A stretch of 21,064 bases of DNA from Lachnospiraceae bacterium UBA3641 (GTDB lineage Bacteria > Bacillota > Clostridia > Lachnospirales > Lachnospiraceae), in assembly GCA_002373875.1 (NCBI GenBank), contig DFKQ01000103.1, positions 1 to 21,064 on the forward strand. Direction: 5' to 3'. A program made the position numbers and the translations under genes. The first letter of the stretch is position 1; every line of letters starts with the position of its first letter. Below are positions 15,150 to 21,064 of this stretch, in pieces. The notes under the pieces were generated by a model. The model ran no database searches and was not told where the DNA came from. It saw only the letters and a list, made by a program, of their open reading frames with translations.

Positions 15150-17399
15150 TCACAATCTTAACTTGGTTCCCTTGGTATCCCTTCTTGCAAGCTTAAGCTT
15201 ATTAAGTTCAACCTTCTTACCGTTCACATCAATAGTCGTCTCGACTCCGTTCTTAAGAGGGTAAACATCCGTCACTTCATCGGTCCCCGTAAGCTTCATA
15301 CCCCTTACTCCGGCAGCTCCCTTCTTCTTAAGAGGTATCTCATCCAGATTAAATTTAAGGAAGAAACCGTCCCGTGTACGTAGGACAATATTCCTCTCAT
15401 CAATGATCGGGAACACGGCTATAAGCTCATCACCATCGTTAAGGCCCGTTGCCGCAACCGACCTCTTGGTGACATCAAATTCCGTTCCGTATACATGTTT
15501 AAGCATCGACTTCTTCGTAGCAAAGCAAAGCTTCTGCATTATCATACCCTTAAGGTCACATGCATATATCAGTACTTCATCCGATGAAGAGAAGTTGCTG
15601 ACATTATCAATGGGAACCCCCTTATCCTTAAGCTTACCGAAGGGAAGATCCATAACCTTTATGGTATGCATCTGTCCCGTATTGGTAAAGAGGCATACAC
15701 GGCCTGTATTCATTACAGGGAAGATATACCTGTTTTCAGAATCCAATGTATCCTTATTTCTTTCGTAAGTACCAACATCCACGGTCCTTGCATAACCGAA
15801 CCTGTCCATAAGGAAGATAACTTCCATTTCCTCTATCTTCTTCTCTTCGAATATAACTGCCTCGGCATTTTCGATAAGGGTACGGCGTTCATGACCGTAC
15901 TCCTTTTTGTATGAATCAAGCTCCTTTATTATAAGCCTGTCCATGGACTTGGGATTTGTAAGTATGTCCTTATAGGTTTCGATGTTTTTAAGCGTTTCTT
16001 CATGCTCCTTCATCAGGGCTTCAACCTCGAGTCCTATGAGCTTACTGAGCCTCATGGCAAGGATCGCCTCAGCCTGCCGCATTGTAAAGCGCAGCTGCTC
16101 GGCCATTTTCTTACTTATCCTTGATTTAAAGTTGATACCTTCGGTCTTACCTTCCGTAAGGCAGGCCTTGGCCATATTCACATCCCTTGAACCCCTTAGT
16201 ATCTCTATGATCAGGTCGATAACATCCGTAGCCTTGATAAGGCCTTCCTGTATCTCCTTTTTGTCCATCTCCTTGCCAAGGAGGTTTCTGTACTTTCTGG
16301 TGCGGATCTCTCTCTGAAAGTCAACATGATACCTTATTATCTCCTTAAGGCCAAGAGTTTCGGGACGTCCGTCCGCAACTGCAAGCATGTTGACACCGAA
16401 CGTATCCTCAAGCTTGGTCTTCTTAAGGAGCATGTTCTTAAGGTTCTCCACATCGGCATCCTTCTTAAGCTCGAGAACTATACGAATACCTTCCTTGCTC
16501 GACTGGTTGGAGATATCTGTTATATCCGTTGCCTTCTTGGCATCTATAAGGGCCACTATATCGGTAAGGAACTTGCTGATGTTCGCACCTATCATGGTAT
16601 ATGGGATTTCGGTTATGACAAGCTTGTTCTTGCCTCCCTTACCCTTCTCAAGCTCCATCTTACCGCGGATCTTTATCTTACCCACACCTGATTCATAGAT
16701 ATCAAGGAGTTCATCCTTATTGACTACGATACCGCCTGTGGGAAAATCAGGTCCCTGAATATATTCCATCAGCTCCGCAGTGGTTATGGACGGCTTCCTT
16801 ATATAGGCCTTGACTCCCTCAATGACCTCAGACAGGTTGTGGGGAGGCATATTGGTAGCCATCCCGACTGCAATTCCTTCCGTTCCGTTTATCAACAGAT
16901 TGGGGATCTTTGCCGGGAGTACCACCGGTTCCTTCTCGGTCTCGTCGAAGTTGGGCATAAAGTCCACAACATCCTTGTCAAGATCCTCAAGTATGGTTTC
17001 CTGTGTAACCTTCTCAAGCCTGGCCTCGGTATAACGCATTGCCGCCGCTCCGTCTCCTTCTATCGAACCGAAATTACCATGTCCGTCAACAAGCGGCATG
17101 CCCTTCTTGAAGTCCTGGGACATAACAACCAGCGCATCATAAATGGATGAATCACCATGTGGATGATATTTACCCATAGTATCACCCACGATACGCGCCG
17201 ACTTCCTGTAGGGTCTGTCATATCTTATACCGAGTTCATACATATCATAAAGGGTGCGCCTCTGAACAGGCTTAAGTCCATCCCTTACATCAGGCAGGGC
17301 CCTGGATATTATTACACTCATCGCATAGTCGATATAGGACTTACGCATTACCTCCGAATACTCGGTCTTTATTATCTGTTCTTCTTCCGTTACTGCCAT
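15150..17399 (-). CDS. parC: Type IIA DNA topoisomerase subunit A, ParC-like
   Basis: A 749-residue breakage-rejoining subunit. It carries R-A-L-P-D-V-R-D-G-L-K-P-V-Q-R-R, the quinolone-interaction region with H-P-H-G-D-S (79-84) and Asp88, and the catalytic Tyr123 in A-A-M-R-Y-T-E. The C-terminal third forms the DNA-wrapping beta-pinwheel (for example K-K-G-A-A-G-V-R-G-M-K-L). The GyrA box (Q-K/R-R-G-G-K/R-G), diagnostic of gyrase, is absent; the corresponding place reads Y-E-R-N-K-D-T-L. Length is below the usual 800 or more of GyrA. Together with the adjacent B subunit this suggests topoisomerase IV, which separates linked daughter chromosomes, rather than gyrase. GGGAG lies 6 bases before the ATG. 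Ser84 and Asp88 are unmutated at the classical quinolone positions. Confidence 0.8.
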   Translation of the reverse strand: MAVTEEEQIIKTEYSEVMRKSYIDYAMSVIISRALPDVRDGLKPVQRRTLYDMYELGIRYDRPYRKSARIVGDTMGKYHPHGDSSIYDALVVMSQDFKKGMPLVDGHGNFGSIEGDGAAAMRYTEARLEKVTQETILEDLDKDVVDFMPNFDETEKEPVVLPAKIPNLLINGTEGIAVGMATNMPPHNLSEVIEGVKAYIRKPSITTAELMEYIQGPDFPTGGIVVNKDELLDIYESGVGKIKIRGKMELEKGKGGKNKLVITEIPYTMIGANISKFLTDIVALIDAKKATDITDISNQSSKEGIRIVLELKKDADVENLKNMLLKKTKLEDTFGVNMLAVADGRPETLGLKEIIRYHVDFQREIRTRKYRNLLGKEMDKKEIQEGLIKATDVIDLIIEILRGSRDVNMAKACLTEGKTEGINFKSRISKKMAEQLRFTMRQAEAILAMRLSKLIGLEVEALMKEHEETLKNIETYKDILTNPKSMDRLIIKELDSYKKEYGHERRTLIENAEAVIFEEKKIEEMEVIFLMDRFGYARTVDVGTYERNKDTLDSENRYIFPVMNTGRVCLFTNTGQMHTIKVMDLPFGKLKDKGVPIDNVSNFSSSDEVLIYACDLKGMIMQKLCFATKKSMLKHVYGTEFDVTKRSVAATGLNDGDELIAVFPIIDERNIVLRTRDGFFLKFNLDEIPLKKKGAAGVRGMKLTGTDEVTDVYPLKNGVETTIDVNGKKVELNKLKLARRDTKGTKLRL

Positions 17400-17503
17400 T
17401 TGTTTCTCCCGAATCCTTTATCTGTTTTCATTTAATTGGTATTTCCTTATCATCCGCAAGGATTGCTGCCGGATTTTCAAAGGTCATAAGAAATTTTGCC
17501 TCC

Positions 17504-19423
17504 TCAAACATCTAATTCCGCATCTCTGGCGTGCTTGTATATGAATGCTTTCCTCGGAGGAACTTCATTGCCCATTAGCATCTCGGTTGTCGTGGATGCA
17601 AGACGGGCATCCTCTATCTCAACCTGCTTAAGCTTCCTTCTTTCGGGATCAAGAGTTGTCTCCCATAACTGCTCCGCATCCATCTCACCCAGTCCCTTGT
17701 AGCGCTGCAGAGTGAAATCGGAATGCGACTTCCTGTACTCGGATAATGCCTTGTCATCGTACAGGTATTCTTCCTTGCCCTTCTTGGGCATGGCCTTATA
17801 AAGCGGCGGCATGGCTATGTATACGTGGCCCTCGTAGATAAGCTCGGGCATGAACCTGTAGAACAGGGTTAGAAGAAGGGTTGAGATGTGTGCTCCATCA
17901 ACATCGGCATCCGCCATGATTATTATCTTGTCATATCTTAGCTTGCTTATATCGAAATCATTCCCGTAGCCTTCGGAAAATCCACAGCCAAAAGCATATA
18001 TCATTGTCTTTATCTCGGCATTGGCCAGCACCTTGTCAATGGTGGCCTTCTCCACATTAAGTATCTTACCCCTTATGGGAAGTATGGCCTGATACATACG
18101 GTTCCTTGCTGTCTTGGCGGAGCCTCCTGCGGAATCACCCTCGACTATGAATATCTCGCATTTGGATGCTTCGCGGCTTTCGCAGTTGGCAAGCTTACCA
18201 TTCGAATCAAATGAATACTTCTGCTTGGTCAGCATATTGGTCTTGGCCTTCTCCTCGGACTTCCTTATCCTGGCAGCCTTCTCCGCGCAGGCAAGTACGG
18301 CCTTAAGGTCATCAAGATTCCTGTCGAAATACCTTACAAGCTCATCCCCCGTCACCTTGGATACGGCCTTGGTGGCATCCTGATTATCAAGCTTGGTCTT
18401 GGTCTGGCCTTCGAAACGGGGACTTGGATGCTTGATCGACACAACTGCGGTCATTCCGTTCCTTATGTCGGCACCCGTGAAATTGGAATCCTTCTCCTTA
18501 AGGATGTTAAGCTCCCTGGCATAGGTATTCATTACATTGGTGAACATGGTCTTGAAGCCGGTAAGATGCGTACCGCCTTCGGAATTGTATATATTATTAC
18601 AGAATCCAAGAACATTCTCATGGAAGTCATTAACATACTGGAAGGCAACCTCTACCATGATCCCGTCGGCTTCGCCCGAGAAGAATACAGGGTCACAGAT
18701 AGCTTCCTCATTCTTGTTCATATCACGCACGAAGCCGATGATACCTTCCTCCTCGTGGAAAACTTCGGTATCAACCTCATCGCCTCTCTTGTCTGTAAAT
18801 ATTATCGTAAGCTTAGGATTAAGATATGCGGTTTCATGGAGGCGGCTCTTAACGTCCTCCTCCTTGAAACGTGTTTTCTCAAATATGGTGTCATCGGGCA
18901 GAAAATTGATCTTGGTACCTGTTGAACGCGACTTACCTATAACCGGCAGCAGTCCGTCCTCAAGTTCTATGGTGGGAATACCGCGGCTGTACCGGTCATG
19001 AAAAACCTTGCCTTCACGCCTCACTTCTATATCAAGATATGTTGACAGTGCATTGACGACGGATGAACCGACACCGTGCAATCCTCCGCTGGTCTTATAA
19101 ACCGAATCATCAAACTTGCCTCCCGCGTGAAGAGTGGTGAAGACAAGCCTCTCGGCACTCATTCCCTTCTCATGCATGCCAACGGGAATACCGCGCCCGT
19201 TATCCTCAACCGTGGCCGAGCCATCCTTCTCAAGAGTGACCTTTATCTCATCACAGTAGCCGGCCAGATGCTCATCCACAGAGTTATCCACTATCTCGTA
19301 GATGAGATGATTAAGTCCCTTGGTAGTAACCGAACCGATATACATACCGGGACGCTTCCTGACAGCTTCAAGCCCCTCAAGCACAGTAATACTGTCAGCA
19401 TCGTATTTAACCTTCTTAGTCAT
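17504..19423 (-). CDS. parE: Type IIA DNA topoisomerase subunit B, ParE-like
   Basis: A 639-residue ATPase subunit. The GHKL domain shows E-I-V-D-N-S-V-D-E (catalytic Glu43, Asn47), E-D-N-G-R-G-I-P (73-80), Y-K-T-S-G-G-L-H-G-V-G (109-119), and Q-T-K-T-K-L (340-345). The Toprim domain has E-G-D-S-A-G-G (428-434) and D-A-D-V-D-G (505-510), which bind Mg for DNA cleavage. It ends with Q-R-Y-K-G-L-G-E-M and the usual short tail. It could equally be labelled GyrB from this subunit alone; the ParE call depends on its partner, which lacks a GyrA box, and on the absence of dnaA, dnaN or recF nearby, where gyrB usually lies. AAGGGGTG precedes the ATG, and a promoter lies about 35 bases upstream. Confidence 0.82.
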   Translation of the reverse strand: MTKKVKYDADSITVLEGLEAVRKRPGMYIGSVTTKGLNHLIYEIVDNSVDEHLAGYCDEIKVTLEKDGSATVEDNGRGIPVGMHEKGMSAERLVFTTLHAGGKFDDSVYKTSGGLHGVGSSVVNALSTYLDIEVRREGKVFHDRYSRGIPTIELEDGLLPVIGKSRSTGTKINFLPDDTIFEKTRFKEEDVKSRLHETAYLNPKLTIIFTDKRGDEVDTEVFHEEEGIIGFVRDMNKNEEAICDPVFFSGEADGIMVEVAFQYVNDFHENVLGFCNNIYNSEGGTHLTGFKTMFTNVMNTYARELNILKEKDSNFTGADIRNGMTAVVSIKHPSPRFEGQTKTKLDNQDATKAVSKVTGDELVRYFDRNLDDLKAVLACAEKAARIRKSEEKAKTNMLTKQKYSFDSNGKLANCESREASKCEIFIVEGDSAGGSAKTARNRMYQAILPIRGKILNVEKATIDKVLANAEIKTMIYAFGCGFSEGYGNDFDISKLRYDKIIIMADADVDGAHISTLLLTLFYRFMPELIYEGHVYIAMPPLYKAMPKKGKEEYLYDDKALSEYRKSHSDFTLQRYKGLGEMDAEQLWETTLDPERRKLKQVEIEDARLASTTTEMLMGNEVPPRKAFIYKHARDAELDV

Positions 19424-19456
19424 ATTCGCACCCCTTATCAGAAATCAAACAAAGAT

Positions 19457-19484
19457 ATTATAACATAACCTTGTTATTTTTCAA
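19457..19484 (-). promoter_or_regulatory. Sigma-A promoter for parE
   Basis: On the minus strand TTGAAA (19479-19484) and TATAAT (19457-19462) are separated by 16 bases. The spacer contains a short inverted repeat, ATAAC-AAG-GTTAT, that might be an operator. It lies 34 bases upstream of the parE start codon. Confidence 0.72.
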
Positions 19485-19577
19485 GATGTAGTACGAACAA
19501 ATTTTCTGCCACCAGACTTGGTATAGGCGTTTTTTAAAGAAAAAGCACAAAAATGTTACGTCAGTCCAATAAAGCAA

Positions 19578-19606
19578 TTGAAGAAAAAACATATAAATGA
19601 TATTAT
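19578..19606 (+). promoter_or_regulatory. Probable sigma-A promoter for the cheX-cheY pair
   Basis: TTGAAG (19578-19583) and TATTAT (19601-19606) are 17 bases apart, about 60 bases before the CheX-like start. No sigma-D (flagellar) type TAAA/GCCGATAT box is seen, so the pair does not look like part of the flagellar regulon. The remainder of the 244-bp divergent region (19424-19667) shows no other gene or RNA that I recognise. Confidence 0.55.
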
Positions 19607-19667
19607 ATATCTGTGTCATTTCAGAATCACGAAGATTTAATCATATAAAATGTAAGGAGATACCGGA

Positions 19668-20555
19668 ATGTTTGACCGAATTTTTGCCAATTTTCTTGTT
19701 GAAAAACAAAAACTGGGGCCGGAATGTCTTGAGAAGATATTTGAACTTCAGGAACAAAAACGTGTAAGGCTCGGTGTTATTGCAGTTTCCGAGAAGCTTA
19801 TGACCAACGAACAGGTTGAGGAGGTTAATCAACTCCAGAGCAATACGGACAAGAAGTTCGGAGATATCGCGGTTGAGAAGGGTTACCTTACTGACAATCA
19901 GGTAACCAGGCTTTTGGCCCTGCAGGGTAACAGCTTCCTTTCTTTTGTGCAGGCGACTGTGGATCTTAAATATATGACAATGAACGATGTAGTGGATTCC
20001 CTTAACCTCTTCCAGCAGGAGAACAGCTACACACTCACCGACATGGACAATCTGAAATCCTGCGATATCGACCGTATAATCCCCATATATGTATATGATC
20101 TTCCCGGATACGTTAAGGAAGTGATCGGAGTAGCCGCAAGAACCATGGCCCGTCTGGTGGATTATCATCTGTATATAGATAAGCCCTATTTTTCGGACAA
20201 ATTCATCACGCAAAATCTGTGTTCTCAATGCTCGAAGGGTGACTTTACCATCCTTCTGGGTATATCGGGTTCCGACACTGCCATGATCAAGGGCGGTATA
20301 GGTTTTGCAGGCGAACAGTATATAGATGAGCTGGATGATGCACTCGATTCACTCTGTGAGCTTATCAACTGTATAAACGGAATATTCGCCACGGATGTGA
20401 GCCGCAGGGGTGTTAATATTGATATGCTTGCCCCTTATTACAAGGCCGGTCAGGGGGCCATTAATGCCGAAGGAATAGTAAACGTTCCGATGCATATTTT
20501 CGATAAGACACTTACACTGTCGGTTGTTCTTTCAGACAATTATACAATTGAATAG
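19668..20555 (+). CDS. CheX/CheC-like phosphatase with N-terminal MshEN-type repeats
   Basis: A 295-residue soluble protein. Residues about 130-295 resemble the CheC/CheX chemotaxis phosphatase fold; the catalytic pattern D-x3-E-x2-N is met by Asp227, Glu231 and Asn234, with Pro256 22 residues later. CheX removes phosphate from CheY. Residues 5-115 hold four units of exactly 29 residues. Units 2 and 3 (34-57 and 63-86) fit the MshEN pattern RLGxxLxxxGxLxxxxLxxxLxxQ: R-L-G...Q57, a 5-residue spacer S-N-T-D-K, then K-F-G-D-I-A-V-E-K-G-Y-L...Q86. MshEN domains of type II secretion and pilus ATPases bind c-di-GMP, so this protein may too. No transmembrane segment is seen. AAGGAG lies 8 bases before the ATG, and cheY follows 18 bases after the stop. 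The phosphatase assignment is likely; nucleotide binding is inference. Confidence 0.72.
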   Translation: MFDRIFANFLVEKQKLGPECLEKIFELQEQKRVRLGVIAVSEKLMTNEQVEEVNQLQSNTDKKFGDIAVEKGYLTDNQVTRLLALQGNSFLSFVQATVDLKYMTMNDVVDSLNLFQQENSYTLTDMDNLKSCDIDRIIPIYVYDLPGYVKEVIGVAARTMARLVDYHLYIDKPYFSDKFITQNLCSQCSKGDFTILLGISGSDTAMIKGGIGFAGEQYIDELDDALDSLCELINCINGIFATDVSRRGVNIDMLAPYYKAGQGAINAEGIVNVPMHIFDKTLTLSVVLSDNYTIE

Positions 20556-20573
20556 ATGAGGAGGCTTGAAAAG

Positions 20574-20933
20574 ATGAGTTCAGTATTTATTGTTGATGAT
20601 TCCAGAACAATGCGCAAGATGCTTGCCGGTGCCCTTAAGGAAGCCGGCATTGAGGTGATAGGTAATGCCGGCAACGGTATTGAGGCTCTGGAACAGCTTA
20701 AGACCATTAAACCGGATCTTATCACCCTCGATATAACGATGCCGGAGATGGACGGACTTGATGCCCTCAGGTTTATCAAGAAGGACAACCCCGACCAGAA
20801 GGTCCTCATGGTCAGTGCTGCCGGTCAGAAGGAAAAGGTACTTGAAGCATTAAAGCTTGGGGCTCTTGATTTCATCCAGAAGCCCTTCGAGCCCGAAGAG
20901 GTTATAAAGACAATACAGAAGGCACTTGCTTAA
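20574..20933 (+). CDS. cheY: Single-domain response regulator, CheY-like
   Basis: A 119-residue receiver domain with no output domain. The acidic pair is D8-D9 (F-I-V-D-D-S-R), the phosphorylated residue Asp53 (T-L-D-I-T-M-P-E-M-D-G), the switch Ser81 and Lys103 in Q-K-P-F are all present. It is closest in type to CheY of Gram-positive bacteria, which binds the flagellar motor switch when phosphorylated. The ATG at 20574 is chosen because AGGAGG stands 9 bases before it; an ATG six codons upstream lies before the ribosome binding site itself. It is the second gene of a two-gene unit with a CheX-like phosphatase, its probable partner. No histidine kinase is encoded in the window. Confidence 0.88.
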   Translation: MSSVFIVDDSRTMRKMLAGALKEAGIEVIGNAGNGIEALEQLKTIKPDLITLDITMPEMDGLDALRFIKKDNPDQKVLMVSAAGQKEKVLEALKLGALDFIQKPFEPEEVIKTIQKALA

Positions 20934-20939
20934 TCTATG

Positions 20940-20966
20940 GCAAACGGGATTAATTATTTCGTTTGC
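20940..20966 (+). other. Hairpin downstream of cheY
   Basis: GCAAACG (20940-20946) and CGTTTGC (20960-20966) form a perfect 7-bp stem with a 13-base AT-rich loop. No T-run follows, so it is not itself a standard terminator on the plus strand. It stands directly before the main terminator and might stabilise the mRNA end. Confidence 0.5.
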
Positions 20967-20968
20967 TG

Positions 20969-21022
20969 AAAAAAGGCGGTTCCGCCGGACATTTTCAGTC
21001 TGATACGGAACCGCCTTTTTTT
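20969..21022. terminator. Strong, probably bidirectional, Rho-independent terminator of the cheX-cheY unit
   Basis: GGCGGTTCCG (20975-20984) pairs perfectly with CGGAACCGCC (21006-21015), and within the loop CGGAC pairs with GTCTG. Seven T follow (21016-21022) and six A precede (20969-20974), so it can act in both directions. It ends the cheY transcript, and the group IIC intron-like sequence begins at the last base of the T-run. Confidence 0.92.
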
Positions 21023-21064
21023 GTTTGCGCGCCATGGGCGCGCTCTAACGGGTGAAAGTCCCGA
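21023..21064 (+). mobile_element. 5' end of a group IIC intron (continues past the window)
   Basis: The last 42 bases begin GTTTGCGCGCCATGGG and end GGGTGAAAGTCCCGA. From memory, this aligns without gaps to the first 42 bases of the Oceanobacillus iheyensis group IIC intron (GUGUGCCCGGCAUGGG ... GGGUGAGAGUCCCGA): the same lengths between the conserved CATGGG, CTCTA, GGGTGA and AGTCCCGA blocks, which form the start of domain I. The position immediately after a terminator T-run is the known target preference of group IIC introns. The third base is T, not the usual G of GUGYG. The ribozyme body and any reverse transcriptase gene would lie beyond the window, so only the boundary is supported. Confidence 0.72.

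Noticed and set aside
18428..18925. Plus-strand open frame of 165 codons within parE
   Set aside because: Shadow of parE in another frame; no start signal and no recognisable protein.
1..21022. High frequency of CTTAAG across the window
   Set aside because: It is explained by the favoured Leu-Lys codon pair CTT-AAG and is spread through coding regions on both reading directions, so it is not a regulatory or repeat signal.
20850..21035. Minus-strand open frame of 61 codons across cheY end and terminator
   Set aside because: It passes through the terminator hairpin and the intron boundary and is a chance frame.

Overview
The window is a piece of chromosome from a low-to-mid GC Gram-positive anaerobe. 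The best guess is Clostridia, family Lachnospiraceae. Supporting this are the short HisG with HisZ, RecU as the Holliday junction resolvase, the neighbouring TIGR03960 and TIGR03936 radical-SAM genes next to a short RNase G, and overlapping genes with strong AGGAGG-type ribosome binding sites. The taxonomic call is inference from gene content, not from a marker search.

Layout. From about 19.4 kb down to 1 bp everything is coded on the minus strand. In transcription order the genes are: a type IIA topoisomerase pair (parE-like 17504-19423, parC-like 15150-17399); rsmD (16S rRNA methyltransferase), coaD (CoA synthesis) and a coiled-coil protein ending in a clear terminator (13303-13326); pepD; two pseudouridine synthases (RsuA and RluD families) flanking a two-TM membrane protein; recU; a histidine block hisZ-hisG-hisD-hisB-hisIE; two radical-SAM-associated genes; a short RNase E/G; and the first 33 codons of mutS, cut by the window edge. 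Most junctions overlap or are a few bases apart, so translation is probably coupled. A perfect-consensus promoter (TTGACA-17-TATAAT) lies just after recU and drives the his block.

A 244-bp divergent region (19424-19667) carries a promoter for parE on the minus strand and one for a plus-strand pair. The pair is a CheX-like protein with an unusual repeated N-terminal region, followed by a single-domain CheY. It ends in a strong hairpin terminator (20975-21022). Directly after its T-run begins what looks like the 5' end of a group IIC intron (21023 to the window edge), a class known to insert behind terminators.

Most interesting points: (1) the CheX-like protein begins with four 29-residue repeats, two of which match the 24-residue MshEN motif with its exact 5-residue spacer, suggesting a nucleotide-responsive (possibly c-di-GMP) chemotaxis phosphatase; (2) the group IIC intron boundary; (3) HisIE carries a degenerate HisF-like barrel at its N-terminus that has lost a catalytic Asp; (4) the his block lacks hisC, hisH, hisA and hisF at the place where they usually sit; (5) RNase G lacks its C-terminal zinc-link cysteines and runs directly into mutS. 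The rest is ordinary housekeeping sequence. No tRNA, rRNA, CRISPR array or prophage gene was seen, and there is no gene-free stretch longer than 300 bases.
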